Shown: piece after piece, positions 14,853 to 22,714 of the stretch
Layout of the letters: each line of letters opens with the position of its first letter
Numbering within the stretch: the stretch's first letter is position 1
Origin: Caproicibacterium sp. BJN0003
GTDB taxonomy: Bacteria; Bacillota; Clostridia; Oscillospirales; Acutalibacteraceae
Direction: 5' to 3'
DNA: 64,000 nt
NCBI RefSeq assembly: GCF_026314295.1
Contig: NZ_CP111108.1
Location: forward strand, 744,001-808,000
Made by a program: the position numbers and the translations under genes
The notes under the pieces: model-generated
The model's input: the letters and a program-made list of their open reading frames with translations, nothing else
Told to the model about the DNA's origin: nothing
Databases searched by the model: none

Positions 14853-15281
14853 ATGGTTGAGTTTTCAGATTTATATAAAGAAATACAAGGACACGAAATT
14901 TCCCTATATCAATATGATGCTGGGGAAGTTAAGAGCGCTACGATTGAACTGAATAAGCAATATGGAATATTTATTGATATTACTCGGTTTTCATCATTGG
15001 CGGAGACAAAGAGAGCAATAGCACACGAAACAGGGCATTGTGTTACCGGGTGCACGCATAAAGTAAGCAGTTCGCTTGATTTGGTTCAAAAACATGAATA
15101 TAAGGCCAATAGATGGGCAGTAAAGCGTTTTCTTCCGTTTGAACAAATACAAGCGGCGATTCAAGATGGATATACAAAACCATGGCAGCTTGCCGAGTAT
15201 TTTGGATTGCCAGAGCCCGCAATTAAGTGGGCGATTCATTATTATATAGAAAATTGTGGGTTGTCATTTAGCGTGAAATAA
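14853..15281 (+). CDS. ImmA/IrrE-family metallopeptidase
   Basis: A 142-residue zinc peptidase with the HExxH motif in 'AIAHETGHCVTG' at about residues 52-60 and the distal 'KHEYKANRWAVKRFLP' carrying the third ligand Glu. ImmA of ICEBs1 and similar phage proteins cleave their partner repressor in response to DNA damage or a signal. Direct adjacency to the protease-less repressor supports that pairing here. The C-terminus 'LAEYFGLPEPAIKWAIHYY' fits the family's substrate-facing part. Confidence 0.9.
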   Translation: MVEFSDLYKEIQGHEISLYQYDAGEVKSATIELNKQYGIFIDITRFSSLAETKRAIAHETGHCVTGCTHKVSSSLDLVQKHEYKANRWAVKRFLPFEQIQAAIQDGYTKPWQLAEYFGLPEPAIKWAIHYYIENCGLSFSVK

Positions 15282-15401
15282 AAAAGAGCAGAAGTATTCT
15301 ATTAAATCAATTTATGAAATAGAAGCCTATAAAGACCAATTAATTAATTCTTTAAAAAGATATAATAAAATAGGAAATATTTTGATATGGGGGAGACATT
15401 T

Positions 15402-15986
15402 ATGATTAAGTGTCCTAAGTGCCAGGCGCTAAATCCGGATGGGGCAAAGCAGTGTTATAAGTGTAAAACTTATTTAAGCGAAACTGCAACGGAACGAATA
15501 TTTCACTCAAAATCCGATCATGTTCAGCAGGATAGTCCTAGTCCTGTTGAAAAAAATATTGAAAGTTCAGCCCGGAAAGATGCTGGAAGTCAGATTCCAC
15601 CTAGTCCTAATGTTGAACCTACCAAGAAACCGATCAGTTCACTTTTTAGGAACCTGGCAATTGTTTCTCTGGTTGTCGGAATTTTGATGGGTTTATTGTT
15701 GGGAAGTATGTGCAAGACTGTCACAATGGGAGATCAGATTAATTATTTACTTGGAACTAGTTCCAGCAGTTCTAACAGTAAAAATTATAGCAACAGTAAA
15801 AGTCATAGTTCTGATAATAATAAACCCGTTGGTAGCTTTAATTACATAATGATGATTAGCGTATGGGGCGCTTTTGGAGCCCTTTCAGCAGGCCTTGCAA
15901 CGGCTTCTTGCCATTTTAAAAACCAAGAGAAAGAAATTAACTTGTTGTATAGCATAGATGAAAAAATTCAAAGCAGTAAAAAATAA
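15402..15986 (+). CDS. Zinc-ribbon membrane protein in the lysogeny module
   Basis: A 194-residue protein starting at ATG 15402, six bases after GGGGGAG. Residues 1-25 form a zinc ribbon 'IKCPKCQALNPDGAKQCYKC'. A charged linker leads to a transmembrane helix ('LAIVSLVVGILMGLLLG'), a Ser/Asn-rich loop, and a second transmembrane helix ('YIMMISVWGAFGALSAG'). The gene lies between the repressor/peptidase pair and the integrase, a region usually expressed in lysogens. It may therefore change the host envelope; no function is assigned. The 105 bases upstream hold no other gene. Confidence 0.7.
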   Translation: MIKCPKCQALNPDGAKQCYKCKTYLSETATERIFHSKSDHVQQDSPSPVEKNIESSARKDAGSQIPPSPNVEPTKKPISSLFRNLAIVSLVVGILMGLLLGSMCKTVTMGDQINYLLGTSSSSSNSKNYSNSKSHSSDNNKPVGSFNYIMMISVWGAFGALSAGLATASCHFKNQEKEINLLYSIDEKIQSSKK

Positions 15987-16060
15987 ATAAAAAATCCGCC
16001 TACCGGTACTCGCAATACCAACAGACGGAATCATCGGCCGGAGCCGACAGGAACAAATGC
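15985..16060 (-). ncRNA. Candidate leftward small RNA upstream of the integrase
   Basis: On the minus strand a promoter (16095-16067) would start a transcript near 16060. This transcript has a TCGGC-TCCG-GCCGA hairpin (16047-16034) and a 14-pair terminator stem (16029-15995) followed by six T residues. The stem is complete only on the minus strand: four plus-strand C-A mismatches become G-U pairs there, which marks the transcribed strand. Predicted length is about 70-76 bases. I recall similar paired hairpins upstream of other Clostridia integrases, but this is memory rather than a search. Confidence 0.55.
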
Positions 16061-16066
16061 AACCAT

Positions 16067-16095
16067 ATTGTACCAGTCGTCCGGCAAAAAATCAA
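16067..16095 (-). promoter_or_regulatory. Promoter for the small RNA upstream of int
   Basis: On the minus strand TTGATT (16095-16090) and TACAAT (16072-16067) are 17 bases apart. Transcription would run away from the integrase toward the two hairpins at 16047-15995. Confidence 0.55.
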
Positions 16096-16136
16096 GTAGC
16101 CGGGCATTTTTATGCCTATTTTTAGGGGGTATCAAT

Positions 16137-17171
16137 ATGGCAAGTGCAAAAAAACTTCCAAGTGGGGCTTGGAGAGTATTAATATATGCAGGAATGTCTC
16201 AAGGGAAAAGGCAGTATAAGTCTTTTACAGCAGATACTAAAAAAGAAGCGGAATATGTTGCTGCTGAATACAGTTATAAAAAGAAAAGGGGAAGGAAATC
16301 TGAGAATTTAACATTTGATGAAGCCGCAAATGATTATTTAGAAAGTAAATCAAATTTGCTTTCTCCTTCTACAATCAGAGGATATAGGATTATGCAGCGT
16401 ACTGCGTATACATTAATTAAAGATGTGTGCCTCGGTAAATTAGAGGTCGGGGATTTTATACAAAAACAAATGAATCAAAACGCTTTAAAGTATTCTTCCA
16501 AGTCCTTAAAAAATCAATTTGGATTCATTTCTGCTGTTATGCGTTATCACAGAATGCAGGTACCGGATACAACACTTAAGCCGGATGAGCACAAATCAAT
16601 TTTAGTCCCTACACAAGAAGATGCCCAGCGTATTATGAAAATAATAGAAGGGACCCCGATTGAGTGTCAAGTCTTGCTGGCATTAACCTGTAGTTTACGG
16701 CAAAGCGAAATTGCAGCGCTAACGGCCTTCGATATAAAAGGTGCAAAAGTTTATATTCACGGGGCTTTAATTTCAGATGAGCATGACCAACTTGTATATA
16801 AGCCCTTTGCAAAATCTGATGCAGGTACAAGAGTAGATTTAATGCCTCCATACCTGGCCCAAAAAATGAAGGCAGTGTGCAAGTTGCATCCGGATGGATG
16901 GCTTTTTCAGAGTCGATCCAGTCAAGTACTGAAACAGTTCAAGAATATTTTAAAAGAAAATGGCTTACCTCCTTATACAATGCACTCTTTACGTCATTGC
17001 TTCGCAGCAATTATGCATGCTCGCGGAGTTCCGGATAAATATGTTATGGATATGGGAGGATGGGCGAGTGATCATGTTTTAAAAAGTGTGTATCAATATA
17101 CGTTTAAAGAAGAAACAGAAAAGATAAAAAAAGAGGCTAATCAATACTTCGAAAATGCTTTAAACAAATAA
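16137..17171 (+). CDS. int: Phage tyrosine integrase
   Basis: A 344-residue site-specific recombinase starting at ATG 16137 behind AGGGGG. The N-terminus ('ASAKKLPSGAWRVLIYAG') is an arm-binding AP2-like domain, followed by a SAM-like core-binding domain ('TFDEAANDYLESKSNLLSPS'). The catalytic domain shows Arg in 'CSLRQSEIAALT', 'HSLRHCFAAIMHARG' and the nucleophile Tyr in 'LKSVYQYT'. It integrates and excises the prophage, most likely at the tRNA-Ser downstream. All key residues are present. Confidence 0.95.
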   Translation: MASAKKLPSGAWRVLIYAGMSQGKRQYKSFTADTKKEAEYVAAEYSYKKKRGRKSENLTFDEAANDYLESKSNLLSPSTIRGYRIMQRTAYTLIKDVCLGKLEVGDFIQKQMNQNALKYSSKSLKNQFGFISAVMRYHRMQVPDTTLKPDEHKSILVPTQEDAQRIMKIIEGTPIECQVLLALTCSLRQSEIAALTAFDIKGAKVYIHGALISDEHDQLVYKPFAKSDAGTRVDLMPPYLAQKMKAVCKLHPDGWLFQSRSSQVLKQFKNILKENGLPPYTMHSLRHCFAAIMHARGVPDKYVMDMGGWASDHVLKSVYQYTFKEETEKIKKEANQYFENALNK

Positions 17172-17187
17172 AAATACGGATTTCTGT

Positions 17188-17226
17188 GTTGCATTTCGTG
17201 TTGCATTTTTTAATTTTTGTTGCATT
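17188..17226 (+). repeat. Three GTTGCATT direct repeats after int (candidate arm-type sites)
   Basis: GTTGCATT occurs at 17188-17195, 17200-17207 and 17219-17226, between the integrase stop and the tRNA-Ser. Short direct repeats beside an att site are typical integrase arm-binding sites. The binding is inferred. Confidence 0.5.
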
Positions 17227-17280
17227 ATTTCCTTTTTTCAGAAGAATTTAGTCTCAATAATAAGATATATAAACATAAAG

Positions 17281-17325
17281 AAAACCCGCATGAATACTGA
17301 CTTTTCAGCAAACATGCGGGTTTTT
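17281..17325. terminator. Bidirectional terminator between int and tRNA-Ser(GCU)
   Basis: AAAACCCGCATG and CATGCGGGTTTT pair across a 20-base loop and are flanked by A/T runs on both sides. It serves the rightward integrase and the leftward tRNA genes. Confidence 0.85.
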
Positions 17326-17329
17326 GGAT

Positions 17330-17419
17330 TGGCGGAGAAAGTGGGATTTGAACCCACGCGCCGGTTACCCGACCTACTCCCTTAGCAGGGGAGCCCCTTC
17401 ACCACTTGGGTATTTCTCC
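17330..17419 (-). tRNA. tRNA-Ser(GCU), probable prophage attachment site
   Basis: A 90-base class II tRNA with encoded CCA. It has a 5' GGAGAAA and 3' TTTCTCC acceptor stem, the anticodon loop CTGCTAA (anticodon GCT), a long variable arm, and the T-loop GGTTCAAATCC. Its 3' end faces the integrase gene, the usual attB orientation. The phage would restore the tRNA 3' end after insertion. Confidence 0.95.
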
Positions 17420-17467
17420 AAGGTGAATTAAAATTATTTATATCAAATTTTTCAATCGAATTTGCAA

Positions 17468-17556
17468 TGGCGGAGAGGAAGAGATTCGAACTCTTGGTCC
17501 CTCGCGGGATCACTGGTTTTCAAGACCAGCTCCATAAACCACTCGGACACCTCTCC
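17468..17556 (-). tRNA. tRNA-Ser(UGA)
   Basis: An 89-base class II tRNA with encoded CCA. Acceptor GGAGAGG pairs with CCTCTCC; the anticodon loop is CTTGAAA (anticodon TGA); a long variable arm is present. It is transcribed leftward ahead of tRNA-Ser(GCU), 48 bases apart, so the two probably share a transcript. Confidence 0.95.
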
Positions 17557-17697
17557 TTACAAGACGAGATTTATTTTATCATAAAAGAGATTCGCTTGTC
17601 AAGAGATTGAAAAAAAATATTAAAAAATTGTGCAAAAACTCAAAAGAAAATAAAAACCAAAAGAGTAAATAAAATCGATTCTTTTCCGGACAGGCAC

Positions 17698-17726
17698 TTT
17701 ACTTTTATGGGAAAAAACGCTATAAT
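17698..17726 (+). promoter_or_regulatory. Promoter of pta
   Basis: TTTACT and TATAAT are separated by 17 bases, about 57 bases before the pta start codon. The AT-rich stretch upstream could be an UP element. Confidence 0.75.
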
Positions 17727-17782
17727 CATCTTGCAAGAATTGTCCAAGTTGACGATAAATTCACAAACGGAGGAATCAAGTA

Positions 17783-18784
17783 ATGATGACAGAGTCAAAG
17801 GGCAGCGGTATGCTGACTAAATTGATCAAAAACCTGAAAGAAAATCCTCGTCGGATTGTCTTTACTGAAGGGGAAGATCATCGTATTCAAGAAGCGGCAT
17901 CCCGCCTGAAAAAAGAAGGATATTTAACGCCGATTATGATTGGTAATCCCGAAAAGGTACAGGCTGCAGCGAAGAAAAACGGAATTGACATTGATGGAAT
18001 TGAGATTGTTGATATTAAAACATTCCCTAAATTTGATGAGTTCGTTGCAAAAATGGTCGAACTGCGTAAAGGAAAAATGGATGAGGCTGCATGCAGAGCA
18101 GCTCTTTCTAAATCCAACTATTTTGGCACCATGTATGTGAAAATGGGCTATGCCGATGCACTTTTGGGCGGTGCTACTTACTCTACCGCAGATACAGTTC
18201 GCCCGGCACTGCAGCTTATTAAAACAAAGCCCGGCAATAAGATCGTGAGCAGCTGCTTCGTTCTGAACCGTCCAAAGGCTGATGGAAGCGATGAAATGTA
18301 TGTAATGGCAGACTGTGCTATTAATATTGATCCTTCTGATGATGATTTGGTTGAGATCGCTCTGGAATCTGCAAAGACCGCTCGTTTCTTTGATATGGAT
18401 CCAAAGGTTGCAGTACTTTCTTACAGCACAAAGGGTTCCGGAAAGGGAGAAAGCGTTGATAAGATGCGTTCTGCTACCGAGAAGATTTTGGCTGCAAAAC
18501 CAGACTTCGATGTAGATGGCGAATTCCAGTTTGATGCTGCATTCTCTAAAGAAGTCGGTTCTTTGAAGGCTCCAGGATCAAAGGTTGCTGGTCAGGCAAA
18601 TACCTTTATTTTCCCGGATATCAACGCTGGTAACATCGGTTATAAAATTGCTCAGCGCCTTGGTGGTTTTGAGGCAATTGGGCCGATCCTGCAGGGATTG
18701 AATGCACCAATCAATGACTTGTCCCGTGGCTGCAATGCTGAAGAAGTATACAAAATGGCAATTGTAACAGCTGGTATGGCTTGA
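17783..18784 (+). CDS. pta: Phosphate acetyltransferase
   Basis: A 333-residue enzyme converting acetyl-CoA and phosphate to acetyl phosphate, the first step of acetate and ATP formation. The N-terminal 'NPRRIVFTEGEDHRIQEAAS' and the C-terminal 'FIFPDINAGNIGYKIAQRLG', 'AIGPILQGLNAPINDLSRGC' are diagnostic of the PTA_PTB family and match the usual short length. It is a single-gene unit with its own promoter and terminator; ackA is not adjacent, unlike many Clostridia. GGAGG lies nine bases before ATG 17783. Confidence 0.95.
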   Translation: MMTESKGSGMLTKLIKNLKENPRRIVFTEGEDHRIQEAASRLKKEGYLTPIMIGNPEKVQAAAKKNGIDIDGIEIVDIKTFPKFDEFVAKMVELRKGKMDEAACRAALSKSNYFGTMYVKMGYADALLGGATYSTADTVRPALQLIKTKPGNKIVSSCFVLNRPKADGSDEMYVMADCAINIDPSDDDLVEIALESAKTARFFDMDPKVAVLSYSTKGSGKGESVDKMRSATEKILAAKPDFDVDGEFQFDAAFSKEVGSLKAPGSKVAGQANTFIFPDINAGNIGYKIAQRLGGFEAIGPILQGLNAPINDLSRGCNAEEVYKMAIVTAGMA

Positions 18785-18808
18785 TTCTGTAAAAAAATTT
18801 ATTTATTC

Positions 18809-18878
18809 AGCGGTTTCCTTTTATTTAAAGCAAATCTGTTTTATCGGAGCGTTTTGAGTAGGGGAAGCCGCTTTTTTT
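18809..18878 (+). terminator. Terminator after pta
   Basis: AGCGGTTTCC pairs with GGGGAAGCCGCT across a long loop and is followed by a run of seven or more T residues. The long loop lowers certainty, but stem and T-run fit. Confidence 0.6.
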
Positions 18879-18961
18879 ATAAAAGCGATGGAAATTTGTA
18901 TGATATGTAAATAATTGGGAATCTTTTAAATAAATCTTATCTCAATTAGGGAGGAATCTCG

Positions 18962-20209
18962 ATGAAAAGCCGAATTACAAAAATTACGGCGCGCTGGATT
19001 TTAGATAGCAGAGGCAATCCAACCGTAGAAGCAACGGTGTTTTTAGCAGATGGAACTCACGCAAAAGCGGCAGTTCCAAGTGGGGCTTCTACCGGTCAGC
19101 ATGAGGCACTGGAATTGCGGGATGGCGGTGCGTTTTTTAATGGGATGGGCGTCAAAAAAGCAGTCCAAAATATTGAGCAGGAATTAGCACCGGCTTTGCA
19201 TGGAATGGATGCCTGCGATATTATGTCATTGGACGCTGCAATGTGTGCGTTAGACGGTACCCAAAACAAGGAACGTTTGGGAGCCAATGCAATTTTAGCA
19301 GTCAGCATGGCGGCAGCTAGAGCGGCCGCAGTGAGCAGCGGGCAAGCTTTGTGGGAATTCTTGCAGGAAGAAGAAAACTTCACGAGAACAAAGCCGCCGG
19401 TACCGTTTTTGAATGTCTTAAATGGTGGTGCTCATGCTGGAAATAAGCTTGATACACAGGAGTTCATGTTGGTGCCGCAGGGAAAAGATTTTGAGGAGAA
19501 TCTGCGGCGTAGTGCGGAAGTTTATCATGCTTTAAAGGGAATTTTGAAAGATAGAAATCTTTCCACCGCGGTGGGAGATGAGGGCGGTTTTGCACCGGAA
19601 CTTGAGAGTGATGAGGAAGCGCTTGACTGTCTGACAGAAGCGGTAAAAAAAGCAGGATATGAGCCTGACAAAGATTTTCAATTTGCATTGGATTTTGCAG
19701 CGAGCGAATGGGCCGATAAAGAGGGACATTATCTTCAGCCCAAGAGCGGCCATATTTTTACCACGCAGGAATTGGTGGAATATGAAAAGAAATTAATTCA
19801 AAAATATCCAATCTGTTCTCTGGAGGATCCTGTTGGAGAGGAAGATTGGGAAGGCTGGAGAATGATCACAAAGGAATGCGGAGATCTTGTATGGCTGGTC
19901 GGTGATGATTTCTTTGTGACGGATTCTAAGAGGCTGCAACGCGGCATTGACGAAAAGTGTGCAAATTCAATTTTAATTAAGCTTAATCAGATTGGAACGG
20001 TTACCGAAACGCTGAATGCTATCCGTACAGCCCAGTCAAATCAGTATCATGTAATTGTTTCTCATCGGTCGGGCGAAACAGCGGATACTTTTATTGCTGA
20101 TTTAGCGGTTGCTGTCGGAGCGGATGCCTTAAAGTCGGGTGCACCGTGCCGCTCGGAGCGAACGGAAAAGTATAATCGTATGATGGAGATCCTTTCGCCG
20201 CAAAAGTGA
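18962..20209 (+). CDS. eno: Enolase
   Basis: A 415-residue phosphopyruvate hydratase of glycolysis. Expected active-site segments are all present: 'AVPSGASTGQHEALELRDGG', 'HAGNKLDTQEFM', 'VGDEGGFAPE', metal ligands in 'ALDFAASEW', 'SLEDPVGEEDWEGW' and 'LVGDDFFVTD', the base Lys in 'ILIKLNQIGT', and 'SHRSGETADTFIADL'. It is slightly shorter than the common 430 residues, with a variant C-terminal 'GAPCRSERTEKYN' in place of GSLSRTDR-type. A second enolase could exist elsewhere. GGGAGGAATC precedes the ATG. Confidence 0.95.
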   Translation: MKSRITKITARWILDSRGNPTVEATVFLADGTHAKAAVPSGASTGQHEALELRDGGAFFNGMGVKKAVQNIEQELAPALHGMDACDIMSLDAAMCALDGTQNKERLGANAILAVSMAAARAAAVSSGQALWEFLQEEENFTRTKPPVPFLNVLNGGAHAGNKLDTQEFMLVPQGKDFEENLRRSAEVYHALKGILKDRNLSTAVGDEGGFAPELESDEEALDCLTEAVKKAGYEPDKDFQFALDFAASEWADKEGHYLQPKSGHIFTTQELVEYEKKLIQKYPICSLEDPVGEEDWEGWRMITKECGDLVWLVGDDFFVTDSKRLQRGIDEKCANSILIKLNQIGTVTETLNAIRTAQSNQYHVIVSHRSGETADTFIADLAVAVGADALKSGAPCRSERTEKYNRMMEILSPQK

Positions 20210-20224
20210 AATTCATCCCCAAAA

Positions 20225-20256
20225 GGCGGCTGACAAGTTCGTCAGCCGCCTTTTTA
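20225..20256 (+). terminator. Terminator after eno
   Basis: A perfect ten-pair stem GGCGGCTGAC/GTCAGCCGCC with a six-base loop and a TTTTT tail. Confidence 0.95.
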
Positions 20257-20304
20257 TGCCTTGTTGAGGCTGTTACAGCGGTTAAAAAAATTTTTAAAAA
20301 GTGC

Positions 20305-20354
20305 TTGACAATCGGAAAGTCCAAGTGTATTATTGTATTAAGTTGTTAATACAA
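20305..20354 (+). promoter_or_regulatory. Promoter and operator of the GntR-ABC operon
   Basis: TTGACA (20305-20310) and TATTAT (20328-20333) are 17 bases apart. Starting at the last base of the -10 is a perfect inverted repeat, TTGTATTA-agttgt-TAATACAA (20333-20354), covering the transcription start. This is the expected autoregulatory operator for the GntR protein encoded next. Confidence 0.85.
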
Positions 20355-20393
20355 TTAAAAATAGAACTGGTGAAGACGAAAGGAGGAGAGACG

Positions 20394-20762
20394 ATGGTAT
20401 GGAAATTCACAGAAGATCGTCCAATTTATACGCAACTGGTCGAACAGCTTCAACTGCGGATTGCTATGGGGCAATATCCTCCGGGAGGAAAATTCCCCAG
20501 TGTTCGTGAGTTGGCGTCTGAGGCCGCTGTTAATCCCAATACGATGCAGCGAGCGTTAACACAGCTGGAAAGCAGTGGCTTGCTTTACAGCGAGCGTACC
20601 GCAGGAAGATTTGTAACAAAGGAGGCAGACCGAATTATGCAGATGAAAAAAGAAATGGCACAGCATTTGATGACAGAATTTTTGCGTGGAATGAAAGAAC
20701 TTGGTTTTACAAAAGAGCAGACGATTCGGCTGCTTCAGCAGATGGAGGAGGAATCAATATGA
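20394..20762 (+). CDS. GntR-family repressor, YtrA type
   Basis: A 122-residue protein starting at ATG 20394 after GGAGGA. Residues about 8-75 form a GntR winged helix ('DRPIYTQLVEQLQLRIAMGQ', 'GGKFPSVRELASEAAVNPNT'). The C-terminal part is a short helical segment, as in YtrA-type members that control their own ABC transporter operon. It overlaps the downstream ATPase gene by four bases. The ligand is unknown; YtrA in Bacillus responds to cell-wall antibiotics. Confidence 0.9.
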   Translation: MVWKFTEDRPIYTQLVEQLQLRIAMGQYPPGGKFPSVRELASEAAVNPNTMQRALTQLESSGLLYSERTAGRFVTKEADRIMQMKKEMAQHLMTEFLRGMKELGFTKEQTIRLLQQMEEESI

Positions 20763-21508
20763 ATGAGCAACTAGAGCAGACTGCTCAGATTCCACAGGTG
20801 CAGGGAGAACATGCTCCTATATTGGTTTGTGAGCATCTGAGCAAATTTTATCCGCAGTGTCTGGCACTTAATGATCTAAGCCTTTCACTGCAGCCGGGCC
20901 GAATTGTTGGACTTCTTGGCCCGAATGGAAGCGGAAAAACGACCCTTATTAAATTGATCAATGGACTTTTAACCCCTTCTAGCGGACAAATCACAATCAA
21001 TGGGATGCAGCCGGGTCCTCAGACAAAGGCGATCGTTTCTTATCTTCCGGATCGGAACAGTCTCCCGGAATGGATGACGACTGAAGAATTGCTCCATTTC
21101 TTCGCGGATTTTTATGCGGATTTTGATATTGGAAAAGCTCGTGAAATGCTTCAGCATTTGCACATCACAGAAAAAATGCGCTTAAAGACCATGAGTAAAG
21201 GAACCAAAGAAAAGGTGCAGCTAATTTTGACAATGAGCCGTGCTGCAAAGCTGTATTTGTTAGACGAACCGATTGGTGGGGTTGATCCGGCAGCCAGAGA
21301 TTATATTCTGGAGACCATTATCAGCAATTACAGTAAAGATGCCTGTGTGATTATCAGTACTCATTTGATTGCGGATATTGAGAAAATTTTGGATGAAGTT
21401 TTGTTCTTAAATAGCGGAGTGCTTGTCATGCAGTCTAGCGTAGATGATATTCGGGAAAAAGAGGGCAAGAGCGTTGATGCGCTTTTCCGGGAGGTATTCA
21501 GATGCTAA
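20759..21508 (+). CDS. ABC transporter ATP-binding protein (YtrB-like)
   Basis: A 249-residue ATPase with Walker A 'GPNGSGKTTL', a Walker B segment 'KLYLLDEPIGGVDPAARD' and H-loop 'CVIISTHLI'. The signature is weak ('MSKGTKEKVQLILTMSR' rather than LSGGQ), as is usual for this exporter subgroup. Translationally coupled to the GntR gene and overlapping the permease gene by seven bases. Probably pairs with the permease at 21502 to export a peptide, lipid-like compound or antibiotic. Confidence 0.9.
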   Translation: MNEQLEQTAQIPQVQGEHAPILVCEHLSKFYPQCLALNDLSLSLQPGRIVGLLGPNGSGKTTLIKLINGLLTPSSGQITINGMQPGPQTKAIVSYLPDRNSLPEWMTTEELLHFFADFYADFDIGKAREMLQHLHITEKMRLKTMSKGTKEKVQLILTMSRAAKLYLLDEPIGGVDPAARDYILETIISNYSKDACVIISTHLIADIEKILDEVLFLNSGVLVMQSSVDDIREKEGKSVDALFREVFRC

Positions 21509-22356
21509 GAAAATTATTGAAATATGAATTAAAAGCAACTTCACGGATCTTCCTGCCGATGTATGGATTACTTTTTCTGTTTTCGATTGCAATGCTGATT
21601 ATGTTTAAGAATACATCCGGAACTTTTTCAACGACTCCCATGGCTATCATTGGATTTTTGATTGGCATTGGATACGCTGCTTTAGTGACGGCAATTTTTG
21701 TGATGACAGTCGTTATCAGCATTCAGCGCTTTAACCGCAATCTTTTGGGGCACGAGGGATATTTAAGTTTGACCTTGCCGACAACAATTGCGCAACATAT
21801 CTGGGCAAAACTTTTGATTTCCTGCCTTTGGGTAATCCTAAGCTGTGTTGCTTTGGTGATTTCCGTTATGATCATGTCGGCGAATGACAATATGGTGCGA
21901 GTCCTTTCTTCCATATTCTCTTCTATCGGTAAGGCAACTCAAATGTACGGCGGATCAGTTTGGGCTATGGGATTTTCTGTACTCGCTTTCATAGTCACAT
22001 GCCTGCTGCAGTGCATTCTTGGCGTTTATATGGCAATCGCGGTCGGTTCTCTCTTCCCGAAGCATCGGGTGCTTACAGGAATCGGAGCCTATACGGTCGG
22101 TGGAATTGTGCAGGGCACTGTCGGCTATTTCTTCTTCAGAGGATTTGATCGAGCAACGAGTGCCGATGGTATCTTGGCAAATTGGTTTCAAACGCTTTCT
22201 GTGAGTGACAATTTCAGCCAAGTTGAGATTGATATTCGAGAGATGCATATGTTTTCGATTGCTCTAGGCAGTATGACAATCTTTTTCCTGGTGTTCTGTG
22301 CGATCTTCTTTGTAATTACGCATCAAATTCTCAAGAATCATCTGAATCTGCAGTAA
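21502..22356 (+). CDS. ABC transporter permease
   Basis: A 284-residue integral membrane protein with about six hydrophobic segments, including 'FLPMYGLLFLFSIAMLIMF', 'MAIIGFLIGIGYAALVTAIF' and 'ILSCVALVISVMIM'. The loop 'GHEGYLSLTLPTTIAQH' between the second and third helices is typical of this exporter type. Third gene of the GntR-ATPase-permease operon; GGGAGG ribosome binding site. Confidence 0.85.
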   Translation: MLRKLLKYELKATSRIFLPMYGLLFLFSIAMLIMFKNTSGTFSTTPMAIIGFLIGIGYAALVTAIFVMTVVISIQRFNRNLLGHEGYLSLTLPTTIAQHIWAKLLISCLWVILSCVALVISVMIMSANDNMVRVLSSIFSSIGKATQMYGGSVWAMGFSVLAFIVTCLLQCILGVYMAIAVGSLFPKHRVLTGIGAYTVGGIVQGTVGYFFFRGFDRATSADGILANWFQTLSVSDNFSQVEIDIREMHMFSIALGSMTIFFLVFCAIFFVITHQILKNHLNLQ

Positions 22357-22371
22357 AAAGGAGGAAGCTTC

Positions 22372-22584
22372 GTGGAACAAAAACAATACATTTGTCCCAA
22401 ATGTGGGAATCAATCTTTTGAATCAGATCAGTTTCAGGCAACCGGTGGAAATTTTGCGAAAATTTTTGATATTCAAAATAAGAAATTCTATACCATTACC
22501 TGTACGCAATGCGGTTATACAGAACTTTATAAGACAATGACTGACGATGCGTGGAATATTCTAGATTTTCTAATTGGTAAATAA
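22372..22584 (+). CDS. Zinc-ribbon protein
   Basis: A 70-residue protein with a GTG start behind GGAGG. Two CPxC/CxxC pairs, 'ICPKCGNQSFESD' and 'ITCTQCGYTELYK', form a zinc ribbon of the nucleic-acid-binding type (COG3478-like). It is the last gene of the GntR-ABC operon, ending at a strong terminator. A regulatory or assembly role for the transporter is possible but not shown. Confidence 0.8.
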   Translation: MEQKQYICPKCGNQSFESDQFQATGGNFAKIFDIQNKKFYTITCTQCGYTELYKTMTDDAWNILDFLIGK

Positions 22585-22589
22585 CAAGC

Positions 22590-22632
22590 AGCAGCACTTC
22601 GGTATTTTTGACCTCGAAGTGCTGCTTTTTTG
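22590..22632 (+). terminator. Terminator after the GntR-ABC operon
   Basis: A 12-pair stem AGCAGCACTTCG/CGAAGTGCTGCT followed by a run of T residues. Confidence 0.95.
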
Positions 22633-22714
22633 GGAAAAAGTGTGCAATGCGTTGACATTTGAAAAGAGGAGTCGTATTCTGGAACTATTAAGAATTTGTT
22701 GAACGGGGGCTGTT

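Larger units (their letters stand above)
1..17326. mobile_element. Prophage (integrase-side part; left end outside window)
   Basis: A contiguous block of phage genes: packaging and head genes, a late regulator, recombination and replication genes, and early regulators run leftward, while repressor, metallopeptidase and integrase run rightward. This is the usual layout of a temperate siphovirus-like prophage in Clostridia. The integrase ends about 160 bases from a tRNA-Ser(GCU) 3' end, a common attB. Tail, lysis and the other att site are not in the window, so completeness cannot be judged. No broken genes were seen in the visible part, so it may be functional. The right boundary is inferred. 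Confidence 0.95.
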
